Source: Chamaecrista fasciculata (taxonomy: Eukaryota > Streptophyta > Magnoliopsida > Fabales > Fabaceae). Taken from it: a stretch of 64,000 nt of DNA. The stretch is from assembly GCA_003254925.1 (NCBI GenBank), contig QANZ01013386.1, positions 17,206 to 81,205 on the forward strand, written 5' to 3'. Below are positions 27,157-39,564 of this stretch, piece by piece. The position numbers and the translations under genes were made by a program. The notes beneath the pieces were generated by a model. It was not told where the DNA came from. It searched no databases and was given only the letters and a program-made list of their open reading frames with translations. Position 1 is the first letter of the stretch. Each line of letters starts with the position of its first letter.

Positions 27157-30042
27157 AAAAAAGGAATATAATTACCGCATGTTATAGGCTTATAGCATAT
27201 TCCTTGGGATACTCCTGCTTTTTATTATGTGTTGTACGTTTCCTCCATATTCTTTTGTAGCTACTTGTTCGTACTTATTCACAATTTGGTTATACCAAAT
27301 CAGTCTTTCTTCCGCGAGTTAGCTCAGATTAGCTAACATTAATTATGTGATTAATGTATTTTTAATAATGATTTAATTTGAGATTCTTTTTACAGGGATT
27401 TTTTAATAGAAATGTATTTTTGATAGATTTTTAATTAAGTTAGGTACACTTTCTACATCAACTTGGTGCAATTTAAATATTCTTGTATTGAAGTTTGAAC
27501 TTTGAAGTTTGAACATATTAGAGACTCAAAAATTTTCAGTTTATTATTCATTATTTAATCATTTTAATGATTAAGTCATTCAAAACTATGAATCAAAAGC
27601 TAATAATTGTGGTTGGAGTCAATTCATAATTTACAAAATATTGTGTGTGAATTCTTGATGCTAATTCTTGATGCTAATGTGAAAGTCTTATTAGTAAGTC
27701 ATATGTAAACACATCTGTAAATGTTCATGGAGTCTGGAGGCATGCTCTAATTTTGGTGAGCTTTGAGAACTCACCTAAATTTTTTTCAATTCAAAGAAAA
27801 AGAAATTAAAGCTAATAATTATGTTACCCGAAATAAAAGTATATATATTTCTTTTCAACATGAAAGCCGCATGTGCTATGAGCCCCATCATCCTAGCTAG
27901 TGTGGGGCTTGAAGTTCCACATAAACAATTATAGATATTTTTTTCTACAACTTGTGGTTTTAATAAAAGCCCATCGCCTTCAAATTTTTTTCTTCTAATA
28001 TACTAAAGCGAGTAAGATGATAGAATATTCATAAAATCGTCTGCAAGTAGAGATGATTAAAAAAATTTAAAAAAATCTAACCTGTTGCACCTAACTAACT
28101 ATATATCTATAAAATAACATATCAATTATCAATAAGTTGGTATTCATCTCATTGCTATGTGATAACAAGCCACATTCAATGCACTGCATGCATTCTACAA
28201 TACAAGTTAAAACATACAAGAAGAATCTATATATACATATATCCTCTAAAAGTCAACAAAGAAGAGCATAGAAAAATCTGAATTCCCTCTTTAACACGCA
28301 CATAAAAAATATTGATATCTCATGAGCATTTGTACGGCACTTTCGTCCCAAACTTCTCTTCTTTTTCTTTAAAGTTTAAAACTTTTTTTTTTATATATAT
28401 ATTGGGGTTTTTACAATGTCTCACCACGTCTCTTTCTTAATCATTTATAATAGGACATGAGCCTACCATCACAACAAGTCCAACACATGTTCTGAAGACG
28501 AATTTTTTGACTTTGATGGTATTTAGGTATGAATTAAAAATAGAAAAAAAATATTAATTTCGTGTCAAATTTTATACCAAACTTTATACTAATTGTCAAT
28601 TTCGTCTTCAATATTTTTGTAGTCAATTTCGTTCCCAATGATTATATTTTAGTTAATTTTATTCTTTGACTATCTTCTTTCAATAAATTAACGATAAATT
28701 ATATTATGTTTTTAATCTGAGTTAAGATTTGAGATTCTTTTTTTATTAGGTTTACATTATATATCATTAGTCATGTAGGCTTTGTCGTTAATATTTAATT
28801 AAAGCAAGAGTAAAAGATAAAATTGACGAAAATGTGAAATATTGAGATTGAAATCGACAATAAAAAAGAAATTAAGGACGAAATTAGTATTTTTACCTTA
28901 AAAATACTACTAATAAAGTTTTTTATTTATAAATTAATTTTGATGATATATATATTTGTTATGAAAACTACATAAATATCATTTTTAATGTGATCGTACT
29001 TGGCCGGTGGAGATCCTCTAATGCTCTTTTTTTTTTTGTCAAAAAATTATAGGATTTTTTTATCTATTTGTATTACGGTTTTAATTGAAAATTAATCTTA
29101 TTCAAATCCATAAGCAAATAGTTTAAAACTCTTACCATACTATCAATTTTAGAAATCGAATTTGAGTACTCTTACAACCTGCTAATTACTACATCAAATC
29201 ATTTATGTAGATCATCTAATAATCAAATACAGCCACAAATTTTGACGAATTTGTGGCTGTATTAATACTTTTATTTTCACCAAGTACGTTATAAGGTGAA
29301 CTTTGTCAATTTTTTCTACTCCTAAAAAGAGAAAAATTAATTAAAAATTTTGACGAATTCCCCCTAATACTTAACAGTAAGTGATAGTTTGATGATTAAC
29401 TTGAATATTTGATCTATTATATTAAAAATAAAAATATTACGTTATACCTATAATGAGAAAGAAATTTGTATTTAGATTTTTTGAAGGAAAAGTTATCTTC
29501 AAATACCATGTAAGTTAAAAGGTCAACTTCAACAACATTATGAACTCAAATAAATCAAGATACGTGGAGTTATGATTCACGTGAAAGTTATTCATGCACT
29601 CATGGCTCATACCTTAATTAGATGTTCTTTTATTCTTTTTTGTTTTCCACATTTGTTTGTAGTAAGATAAAGTTGGATCTGATTTGTTAAGATTGGAAGC
29701 CGATGCATGTGTTGGTGATCTCATTAAGTGGGGACCTTACTTTAATTTTCAATAACGAAATAATCATTTCTGATAAACAAAAAATTAAGATTTATTTCAT
29801 ATTATGAACACCATGAAGGGTTTTACATTTAAATGATGTTTGAACAACGTAAATGGTTTATTCTAAAAAGTCATGTAATTCAGCCCGCATGGTGGATTTG
29901 GGAGGATAAAATGGGCCTAGAATGAATTGATAACCAAAAACGTATTGGGCCAGTTACCAAAAAACAGTTGGGCCAAATGGTAATAACATTCACATATGAT
30001 TTGGAAACCTTTTATCTAGATTTTTTTAGGGCTTTTTGAATT
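27157..30042. other. Gene-poor AT-rich spacer
   Basis: No gene supported. It contains a degenerate foldback at about 28520-28905 (arms around 'atttcgtc...aatttcgtc') and a perfect hairpin at 29226-29263. The remainder is AT-rich. Confidence 0.4.
29226..29263. repeat. Perfect 16-bp hairpin
   Basis: AATACAGCCACAAATT and its exact reverse complement AATTTGTGGCTGTATT flank a 6-base loop TTGACG. It lies in non-genic DNA. It may be a terminator-like or MITE-derived structure; function is unknown. Confidence 0.7.
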
Positions 30043-30052
30043 AGTTAAAAAA

Positions 30053-30657
30053 TCCCTTTTAAGGGGCTGTTGGCGGGCCTCTTCCATGGCGTTTCTGGAG
30101 AAGGCAGCAGCAGTGTCTTCGGCGGCGGCACCGGCGACTCTGGCTCAATACCAGCGGCCCCTCCTTTTTTTTTTTTAGGTATACATTTTGTCTCTTCCTC
30201 CATTAGGGATGTCTCTACTTTTCATAAGGGAAGTGTTTCTCTTCTATTATGGAAGTTTTTCTCTTTCATTAAGAAAGAATTTATCTTTTTTTTCTTAAAA
30301 TGTTATCTTTAAATCTACTCTTTTTGCTAAACATGTTGAAGAAAAAATAAGAAAAACCTTCATCAGAGAGTGAAGAGAGGTGTGTTGCTTCTATCTCTTC
30401 TTATTTTTCCCTGTATTTTTAAATATTTGAGTAGATTTATTTGCTTCATGTATTTGAGAGAATATATGGATTTATTTATTGTTTTTCTTAGGTGTGTTGC
30501 ATGAGTTTCTTTGATTCTCTTTTGTAATCAGTTCTAGAAGTTCATGGTTGAGCTTTATTGTTAGATTTGAGTCATATTTGTATCTCCTTTTATGTATAGT
30601 CTTGTGCTATTGTACTCTTTTCCTTAGGAATAGAGTTCATCTTCAGACAAAAAAAAA
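30053..30657 (+). mobile_element. Poly(A)-tailed retroposon with 10-bp TSD
   Basis: A GC-rich 5' part ('ggcgggcctcttccatggcg', GGCGGCGGCACCGGCGAC near 30120) is followed by T-rich sequence and ends in a 10-A tail at 30649-30658. AGTTAAAAAA occurs on both sides (30043-30052 and 30658-30667) and fits a target-site duplication, though the A-run makes its edge fuzzy. This is the form of a short LINE-derived or other non-LTR retroposon. I do not recognise reverse-transcriptase or endonuclease motifs. Confidence 0.6.
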
Positions 30658-31373
30658 AGTTAAAAAAACTAAAAATTAATTAAGAAGTCCTTTTTAAAAA
30701 AAATAGTTATTTAGTGATTAAAATTATATAAATTTTTTTAAAAAAATTTACTCTAATATAGTTTCTTTTATACTGACTGATTTATATATAAAGATTAAAT
30801 AATTACTGGAGGGTGAATTCCAACATAATTAGAGATTAATCATTGGCAGTCGATCAATAAATATCTGAATTCCACACTTAATTCTTTTTTTTTTTCATTT
30901 AAATGATATTGATGATATTGTTTTGGCGATTCTATTTCTTGGATGGTGGCACCGAAATAGGATACAGCTTGAATGGAAAAGATGGTGTAAGTGATACTAT
31001 GGGCCAAATATTTTATAATACGTCGTCGTCTGCGTCACCATAACGCGTTTATACCTATCCCCTTTACAATTAACTATCAATTGAGTTTTTTAGAAATAAT
31101 CCACTGTTAATCAAAATAATCTCCCACAGCCCACAGAGTTATGCCATAATTATATGATATTTAACTAATAATGAACTTTTTTTTTATGTCATCTGATTTC
31201 TCTCAACACCAAATCGTATTGTCGTTTGGTCCATTCGGATTTCTAAGATTCTGTTGAATCAAGCAGATTTTAATAATTTCTGGCCAAAAAAAAAACAGAT
31301 TTTAATAACTAAGTAAAACGATGTTATTCGAAAGAGAAGAACACGTATTTTGGCAGTTTGATCTTCTATAATA

Positions 31374-31980
31374 TCTAGCCCCAAAAAAATTTTTTTTGGC
31401 AAAACACCCTTTCGTGCCCTTAACGTTTGCGGTGATTTTCAGTTATACCCCTAACGTTTCATTTGTGTCAGTTGTACCCCCAATGTGAAATGTTAGTTTC
31501 AATTATGCCTCCACCCTCGTTAGTGTATCGTTTTTCAGAACTTTTGAGCTTTGATTCGTGTTCGTTTCAGTTTGTTTTGATAAATGAGTTTATGGGTACT
31601 CATTTTCGGCTCCTAAGGATCATTTTGCACATGAAAATTTTGAGAAAAAATGCTTCGTTTTGCTGCATTTCGTTTTGGTTCTTTTTAGGGTTCATCGGGT
31701 CCGATTTTCTTCGGATTTGGGGCTATTTTGAGCTTAATCTTTAAAATTGATCCAAGAAATCAAGTTTTTTATGTCCGAAAATTAAAACCCATATGAAATC
31801 TAATCAAAACCGAGCTCAAATCGTGCGAAAATTGTGTTTTTTTTGTGGATGATTGAAATTGATAGCATAATTGAAACTACGTTTCACATTGGGAACACAA
31901 CTGACACAGATGAAACGTTAGGGGCATAACTGAAAATCACCGCAAACGTTAGGGGCACGAAAGGGTGTTTTTCCAAAAAA
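31374..31980. mobile_element. Foldback transposon with 115-bp arms and 11-bp TSD
   Basis: Arms begin about 25 bp inside the left boundary: CACCCTTTCGTGCCCTTAAC (31405 on) against GTTAGGGGCACGAAAGGGTG on the right. They continue through GTTTGCGGTGATTTTCAGTT for about 115 bp. The duplication CTTCTATAATA is at 31363-31373 and 31981-31991. The interior (about 350 bp) contains a 93-codon open frame of no recognisable family. The TSD length suggests a Mutator-like element, though the left end carries extra TCTAGCCCCAAAAAAA. Confidence 0.72.
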
Positions 31981-32859
31981 CTTCTATAATACGAGTAATT
32001 TAAAATGGAAAGTTTAATTCTTTACATGAGATGTAATTGTTGATGTGATATTATTATATTCATTGATGAGATCTAATCATTTTAAAATAGTGAAACCGTT
32101 GGTTACCTATTCTTCAAGTCATTAATTTAAAGTGTCAAAATTTTATTGGTTTATAATCTATTGCATCTTATGGAAAGAATTAAACTTTCCATCATAGACT
32201 AACCCATAATATATAAATATGTAATTACTTTTTTTTTGGATAAATATTATGTAATTTCTCATTTATGTCAGGCTAACATGTAAAATGATGCGTGTCTTTA
32301 ATTAGCACAAGGGACCAATCTTCTTCTTTTCTTCTTTTTTTTTAAGTGAGTTCATTAATTTGTCAAGGTCAAAATGATCCTTAATCTCAATGTAAGGGTT
32401 TCTCTTTTTGATAAAAAAATGTCATTCAAATGCAAACTCTAGTTAAAAGGAATAATCTTCAAGATTCTCAAATCTAATAATAAAATATATGAATTTTCGA
32501 AGAAATTTTCGTTTGACAAAAAGGTATGACTTAGGAAACAGTTTTACCGATTCTTGCTTCTTTAAAATTGGGATGGAAAATAATCACTGTCATTATCAAT
32601 GTCATTAATCTGATAACCACTTTTATTAATTTTTCGTATCTAACTTGACATCTTTCATAATATCTTCTTTCTTTTTTTTTTTTTGGTACTTTTGGCTAGA
32701 ACTATGCAAGTTATATGGATGAGGCAACAAAAAAATGAGGATGAGGCAAAATGTTGATTTTGGACTGATTCAAACATAAAGGAAAAGCCAATACATAGAT
32801 ATGCAAGAGAAAGATTCAGTACTCCAATTATTAATTGGTATAGATACTTTATTTTGAAA

Positions 32860-33185
32860 GTGTGTCATCATGTCATGTTTGTGTCCACACCTGTATGACA
32901 CCCACACGACACATGTTCATAAATTTTAAAATATAAAATTAATTTTTTGTGACTATAATATGTCAAACAATAAAAAATAATGACACACAGGACATATATT
33001 ATCAATAGATATTATAATTTTAATTTTTTCATCAAAATTTATAAATTTTTAATTATTTATATATATAAATATAGGCCGTCTCGTGTTATGTAAGTTTAAG
33101 AATTCACGTGTCGGTGTGTTCGCGTCCGTGTCGTGTCCCATGTCCATGTGAGTGTCCATGCTTCATAACTCATGACACGTGGAGA
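32860..33185. repeat. Degenerate inverted-repeat element with GTGTC-rich ends
   Basis: The left part 'gtccacacctgtatgacacc' and the right part 'cacgtgtcggtgtgttcgcg' with 'tgtcgtgtcccatgtccatg' are GTGTC-rich in opposite orientation, separated by AT-rich DNA. The similarity is imperfect and no TSD was found. Confidence 0.35.
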
Positions 33186-34045
33186 ATGAATTTGATTGTG
33201 TTCACAACATAAAGTCACAAAATTAATAATATAAAATTGATTTGAGCAGTAAAGATTTTTGTGTTTCTTAAGTTTTTTTTTTTAAAAAACATTTTAAATT
33301 TTATAAATATAACCATCATTTTTAGAAAACTCCCTTATTGTTAAAGTCACAGAAATCAAGACTTTATGTTTAAATCTAAATCAATGAAGATAAAACATCA
33401 GAAATCAGAGAGACAAAATGAAAAAATATAAAGTCACGGAGTTCCTAACTAAATGAGATCATTGAGATATAGTGAATTTTATCGAGTCCAAACTTCAAAC
33501 GCTTTTTTTTTGCCTGAAAACTTCAAATGTATGACTTATTAAAATTTGAATAAGAAAACAAAAATCAATAGTGTTTGATGGCGATTCATGGCGTTGGCTT
33601 TCTTTTCCAAATGGCGTATTCTTTTTTCAATCTTGTGCCCCCACAATAGCTATGATTGTAGTCAACGCATGACCAAAAAATAATGGCAAGTCAGAGACCC
33701 AAATTATTTGTTTACTATTTGTTTTAAAAAATCACACTTAATTTAATTGTCTCACACTTAATTTTTTAAAATCATTAAATTACACAAAAAAAATATATTA
33801 TGTTAAAGTTTCATATAGTTTAGAATGTCTGGTTAAAAAGAAGAATCAAGTCTTTGTATTCTATATCCAAGAAAAATTAAATGTCAATTAATTTGATTAG
33901 AGTTGTATTTAATAGTATTAATTATTGCTTAGACAATCAAACATATGGGTGAAAAATTAGGTATATACAAAAATTCAAAGATCAAACTATCCTATAATTT
34001 GAGCCCAAAAATAAAAATTTTGACTAAAGATACAGTTTTAATATT

Positions 34046-34384
34046 GGGTAAATTACATTTTGGTACCCTGTAGTTTCATCATATTTCACTTTGGTACCCT
34101 GTGGTATTCTCCATTAACACTTTGGTACCCTTTGGGGTTATTTTGTAATTTTAACTATTATAAATTTTGTAAAAATTACATATTGACTCCAATTTTTTTT
34201 TAAAGTTTTCATTTTAGTCCCTAAATAATATGTATCCAGGGACCTATTTGTAATTTTTTAAAAAATTTTTGGGGTCAATGTGTAACTTTTGCAAAAAATT
34301 TTATGGTTAAAATTACAAAATAGCTCTAAAGGGTACCAAAGTGAAATAGGATCAAACTACAGGGTACCAAAGTGTAATTTACCC
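34046..34384. mobile_element. Non-autonomous MULE-type foldback element, family C
   Basis: A 339-bp element with ends GGGTAAATTACATTTTGGTA and TACCAAAGTGTAATTTACCC. A perfect 9-bp TSD, TTTAATATT, lies at 34037-34045 and 34385-34393. The arms repeat 'TTTGGTACCCT'. It lies about 400 bp upstream of the RLCK start codon. Half of a related copy is at 41354. Confidence 0.88.
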
Positions 34385-34775
34385 TTTAATATTTATGAAT
34401 AAAATCAGAATTTTGTGATAAATTTAAAACTTTAAAAATTAAATTTTTCTATGTAAACTTCTTGTGGTTTGGGGTGATGAAAATGGCTACTTGCTAGCCA
34501 AGGCTAGACCGAGTCATGGTGGTGAAGTGAATGCGAAAATTTAATAAAATTTGCATTGAACCCACATAAGTTGTGTCCATATCATATTTTTCCCGTTGAC
34601 TACGCTGCTTCCTCTGCTTCTGCTATATAATCCTGCTTCTTCTTCTTCGTCTATGGCCCACCCTATCATATTTTCTTCTCCCTTAAAACCCCACATACAC
34701 ACTCGCTTTCACATTCTATCTCATCCCTTTAATTTGCTTCCTTTTCCTTCATGTTTTCTGCTGCTTTGGTCTAAC

Positions 34776-37411
34776 ATGGGAAGTTCCTGCACGAAACCTG
34801 TTGCTCATGTCTCTTCCTCTTATATTTCTGGTATGTATATGTATCTGAAGCTAATTTCATTATTTTTATACATTATTCTCCTTTTTTGGGGTTTTCTATT
34901 CTTTGATTTTTAATTGCTGCATTCTACTGAAGCCTGATTACATCTCTTTTAGTTTGTCAATAGTTTGGCTCTCTGGTTTTGCATGAATTTCTGTTGTTTC
35001 TGATCTGCATAATTATAAAACATCTAGTATTGTGGTTATTAGAACTTGGTGGGAAATAGTATGAAGATTCTGAGGCTGCTTTGCTGTTATTCAGGTTCTA
35101 ATCAATATTCAATAGTTTTTCAGACACATGTCTCAAACTTTATGAAAATAATTGCTTTTTTCTTTGGTCTTATTTTTCTTGCTGCTAAGTAACAATCTTC
35201 CAATGTTGAAGTTTGCATCATGCTTTGCATGTTAAACTAGGATGTTTGATGTTAGATAGCATAATGGATTGGGGTTGGGTCCTTGATTCAGTATAAGCAT
35301 GTTTACTATTTTGATCATTTATCATGCTTGAAAAAAAATCTATGATGCTTTTAAGTAATAACCTGTGTGGCTGTGTCTTATGTACTATCAGGAGGAAGGG
35401 CGAAGTCCCAGGGTAATAAAAATCAGAATTCAAATTCTGCAGAACAAAAAGCAGGATTGCAAAGTTTAGAACCAAACACTGGAAGATCCATCTCTGATAA
35501 TCTTAAATCCTTCAGCTTCAATGATCTCAGGGAAGCCACAAAACACTTTCGACAAGAAAACTTAGTTGGGGAGGGAGGATTTGGGTTTGTCTACAAGGGA
35601 TGGATTGATGCGAACTCCTTCGCTCCCACGAGACCGGGAAGCGGGATCATGGTGGCCATTAAGAAACTTAAACCAGAAAGTTTTCAAGGCCACAAGGAAT
35701 GGCTTGTATGTTTCAGCAAGAACCCTTAAATCAAACAGCTTGCTCACTGTTTGGTCTCTTTCTAGGTATTGACTGACCATTTTTTATGGCAGGCAGAAGT
35801 TAATTATCTTGGCCAACTTCACCATGAAAATCTGGTGAAACTTCTTGGTTATTGCACAGATGGTAAAAACAGGCTTCTAGTTTATGAGTTTATGCAGAAA
35901 GGAAGTTTGGAGAATCATATATTCAGGAGTAAGTAAATTCAAATTCACTCTGTTCATATTTAGTTTTCTCATTCTCCTATGACTTTTTGATACCTAATAT
36001 TAGAGGACTTTAATTTTCAACAATAGTTACAACTTTTAAGATAAGCTTGATGTACCTATTTGGTTTTGACCCCTGATATTTGAATAGACGTCATTAACTT
36101 AAAGCAAAGACTAATGTCAAAGAAATCATGAGTGACATAAAACAATGTTAAGCCATATCTTTTAACATACTAAATCCATTGACTACAAGAATTCTAAACA
36201 TTGTTTTTGAACTGAGCCATAATGTCATTTAACACTTAACACATTAAATTTGTTTTTTACTCTGCAGAAGGTGTTCAACCCATCCCTTGGGCTGCACGGA
36301 TCAATATTGCAGTTGGTGTTGCAAGAGGATTAGCATTTTTGCATACTATAGATGCAAATGTTATCTATCGGGATTTAAAGGCTTCCAACATTTTACTTGA
36401 TTCGGTATATAACACATGAACTTTTGGTTTGTGGATCTGAAATGACTGTCTGTTTTACATGTAAGTTTCCATACTCAAGGAGTTTATGTAAATCTTATGC
36501 AGGAATTCAATGCAAAGCTTTCAGATTTTGGCTTGGCAAGAGACGGTCCTACTGGCGATAACACGCATGTTTCAACCAGAATTATTGGAACTCAAGGTTA
36601 TGCTGCACCAGAGTATGTAGCTACAGGTACATCTACTGCTACTATATCTGCACTCCGTTAGTTTTTGGAGTTTAATGATTTTCTGTTCCCTATTATAGTT
36701 CAGTGATCAGTTTAGTTGTTTGAACATTTGATTAAAGGTGAATTATTTTATGTTCTATATATAGTTGGTGTCTTAGAGGGTGAGCCTTGGCGCAACGGTA
36801 AGGTTGCTGCCTGGTGACCAAGAGGTCACGGGTTCAAATTATGGAGACAGCCTCTCTGCAAAGCAGGGTTAAGGCTGCGTATATCTTGACCCTCCCGAGA
36901 CTCCACCTAGTGGGAGCCTCGTGCATTGGGCCGCCTTTTTTTTTTATAGTTGGTGTCTTCATGAATTATTTTTTGATGAGTGAGTTTTGGTTTTGAGTAA
37001 ACAGGTCACTTGACTCTGAGGAGTGATGTATACAGCTTTGGTGTTGTCCTGTTAGAGTTACTAACGGGGAGACGGGCGGTAGAAGATGACGGACCGGGAA
37101 GTTCACAAGAAACTCTGGTGGATTGGGCAAGGCCATTTCTGAGTGACAGCAAGAGAGTTTCAAGAATCATGGATACAAGGTTGGGTGGTCAATACTCCAA
37201 GAAAGGAGCCCAAGCTGCATCTTCACTAGCATTTCAATGCCTTAGCAGTGATCCCAAATGTAGACCAACTATGGTAGATGTTTTAGCCACATTAGAGGAA
37301 CTTCATTCTTCAAATACAACAATCCCAAGGACCCCACCAAAATCTGTGACTCACAATCATGGAACCAAACATTCTAGTCATTCCAAAAAGTCTATCAGAA
37401 GTACAAATTAA
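34776..37411 (+). CDS. Receptor-like cytoplasmic kinase, RLCK-VII (PBL/APK2-like)
   Basis: Spliced product of 390 aa. Exons: 34776-34830, 35392-35705, 35793-35928, 36268-36404, 36503-36626, 37005-37411, all GT-AG. The N-terminus MGSSCTKP has Gly2 for N-myristoylation and Cys5 for palmitoylation, so it should sit on the plasma membrane. The kinase domain is about 71-355: glycine loop GEGGFGFV 78-85, Lys109 in VAIK, YRDLK 202-206 with catalytic Asp204, DFG 222-224, [14 protein letters not shown] activation segment 243-256. The catalytic loop has Tyr-Arg-Asp instead of His-Arg-Asp, normal for [24 protein letters not shown] is a family signature. Members relay pattern-receptor or developmental signals to downstream targets. 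The C-terminal tail is Ser/His-rich. Which PBL paralogue it is cannot be set from sequence alone. An Au SINE sits in intron 5. Confidence 0.96.
36775..36945 (+). mobile_element. Au SINE in RLCK intron 5
   Basis: Matches the Au SINE family of angiosperms: TTGGCGCAACGGTAAGGTTG with A box, then GGTCACGGGTTCAAATT with B box, CAGCCTCTCTGCAAAGCAGG, GTTAAGGCTGCGTATA, and the 3' end GGGAGCCTCGTGCATTGGGC followed by a T run. A perfect 14-bp TSD, ATAGTTGGTGTCTT, lies at 36761-36774 and 36946-36959. It is in the sense direction of the kinase gene and ends about 45 bp upstream of the exon 6 acceptor. Au SINEs end in T rather than poly(A), as seen here. Confidence 0.95.
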
Positions 37412-38504
37412 ATCAACCAACTTGAAGTGAAGTAAAATACTCTGCAATCTTACATGGGGTTGTTACTCCACAAGTTAGTTTTATTAATTGCTTAGGGTAA
37501 TAGACTAATAGTAATTAAAAAGGTTATACCAAAGGGCTTAGTTCTTTCTTTTCTATGTTACTAGAAGGGAACAATTGCCACAGGTATTTTGTCAGTGTGA
37601 GCAATATTTAATTTTTCTTGTGAATATTAATTTCTTGTATGTAATTTATTGTTGTTCGCTGGAAACTAAAATCCTGTGGATGCTGCTGGGTTGTCATGAT
37701 AATTATTAATCTATTTGTTCAAAAACTTTCCAAAATATCTGTTAAACTGAACTGTTTACTGATTTCAGTGACTTGCACAGAGTGTTTCTGAAGTATTCTT
37801 ATTATGAAACTAATGTTTTCAAGCTACAAAACAGATCCAACCCAGCAAATTGCTTATCTACAGAATTATTCTTATTATGCAACTATATCTATCTATGCTA
37901 ATATAAGCTACACTTTCTGGTGGTGATATTGTACAGAACTTTGACGAGTAACAATAATTAATGTGCACTTTCATTTTAGTAACAGTCAATGAATACTTTT
38001 AATCTGGTATGACTTACCTATGCTTCCTTGTGCGAGCATCACCAGACGAAAAATCAGTTAATCTGATACTAGACTGTTGGATTTTCCCTTAGCTTTCATC
38101 AAAACTAGAAGAATTGAACCACTTGGAGGCTTGAAGCTCCACCCCCTATTTGGCCATGACTCATGAGGTGTTCCATACCAATTCTCATGAATGTAAAGAT
38201 ATATATAAAGGAAGAAAAGGTGTATGTTTAAAAACAAGATACTTCAACCAAAAAAGGAAAAACAAGATACGAAATTCAAAAGTTAAACAAAAATAAAATC
38301 TCAATGGAGTCCAGTACTAGATGAAACATATTGTTTACTTACATTAAATACACAAGCTAGTCAGGGGACTTAGTAAAGTAATTTCACATCATAATTTTTC
38401 ATTTATCTTTCATTTTCCCAAACATCATTTACTAAAAATCTCCTTTATAACATAAAATCTTTTACCTCTCTTTTACTACCTCCCCCTTCTTTGACTCAGA
38501 GCCC
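37412..38504. other. 3' flank of RLCK gene and spacer
   Basis: Begins with the probable 3' UTR of the kinase. The section 38180-38325 ('tctcatgaatgtaaagatat', 'ggaagaaaaggtgtatgttt') recurs at about 41980-42083 and is part of the duplicated unit of the NHL cluster. No gene here. Confidence 0.5.
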
Positions 38505-38976
38505 CCGTCCCTTACTAAAGTAAAAGTCCCCACAGAAAGGATGTGCATGAAAAGAGACGCAAGTGGTGGATGTATTTGAAGAATGAGCAGTCAATAGTGG
38601 ATATCAGTCATCAACTTGGAGTGTATCAACGAACTTGTCGTCCATAAAAAAACTTGTTCTTCTCTACTTGATAGTTGATAAACAAGGTGACACCAAATAA
38701 AGCACGATCAGCAAGAATATCAGCAGCCACGTCATCATCCACGTACTATTGCTGGGCGTTGAATAGGAGGCCACGTCATTGTCACGTCATGATAAGGGAC
38801 CACACAAAGAAGGTGAGAAAGAAGAAGGGGAGCCATAAATAACAACAATACTCCGCAACCTTATATGACAAGCTCTTGCTCTTTTTTGGAACACCACTAT
38901 CACCATCCATATTTTCCTCCAATCCCAATAACACTTCATCACTCTCACTCTCACACTTACAATCCCCCACCACCAT
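38505..38976 (-). pseudogene. NHL/LEA-2 pseudogene 1, internally deleted
   Basis: It starts at ATG 38976 with MVVGDCKCESESDEV and keeps a membrane-like stretch (LWLPFFFLTFFVWSLIM). It then jumps to C-terminal sequence YVDDDVAADILADRALFGVT, LFINYQVEKNKFF, which aligns with YVDDDVATHIINGDDNDDGLIFGVTLF of the intact gene at 43435-44241. A stop precedes YVDDD (CAA TAG TAC) and the frame is lost after the KNKFF block. The central LEA-2 domain, about 80-100 residues, is deleted. It cannot make a working NHL protein. Confidence 0.8.
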
Positions 38977-39098
38977 TTTTCTTTTTCTTTATGGATGAAT
39001 GAATCATGAACCAAATATATAATAGTATTAGTATATATATATATATATATATAGATTCTCGACCAAGAATTCAAATTTATAAATAGTTAAATACTATA

Positions 39099-39536
39099 GG
39101 TCAAAGTGCACTTTTGGTCCCATAACTTTTATTCAGGTCTCAATTTAGTCCCATAACTTTTTTTGTTGCACTTTTAGTCCCATATCTTTGCAAAAAGTTG
39201 CAGATTTGGTCTCGTATCACTTTTGGTCCTATATCTTTTGGTCAGGTTACAGAATTATCATATCTTTGCTAAACATTTCACTGCCAGTCCCACTTGATCT
39301 AAATATATGAGATCAATTCTACACTTCACCCAAAGATATGAGATCGATTCTACAACTTATTAAAAAATATAGGACCAATTCTGTAATATGAACCAAAGAT
39401 GTGGGACCAAAAATGTAACACAGGACCAAATCTGCAACTTGAGCAAAACGTATGGGACCAAAAGTGCAACAAAAAAAATTATTGGACCAAATTGAGACCT
39501 TAACCAAACTTATGGGACCAAAAGTGCACTTTGGCC
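39099..39536. mobile_element. Non-autonomous MULE-type foldback element, family D copy 1
   Basis: A 438-bp element with ends GGTCAAAGTGCACTTTTGGT and ACCAAAAGTGCACTTTGGCC. A perfect 9-bp TSD, AATACTATA, lies at 39090-39098 and 39537-39545. The arms are successive 25-35 bp words ending GGTCCCATAACTTTT. A second complete copy is at 48337 and a half copy at 42374. It lies just upstream (in the transcript sense) of NHL pseudogene 1. Confidence 0.9.
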
Positions 39537-39564
39537 AATACTATATATTTTATCTTATCTTATA

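Noticed and set aside
27157..34036. Hidden protein-coding gene in the 7-kb gene-poor interval
   Set aside because: I looked for spliced exons with conserved motifs on both strands and found only short, AT-driven frames and repeats.
36814..36996. ORF inside RLCK intron 5
   Set aside because: It is a translation of the Au SINE.
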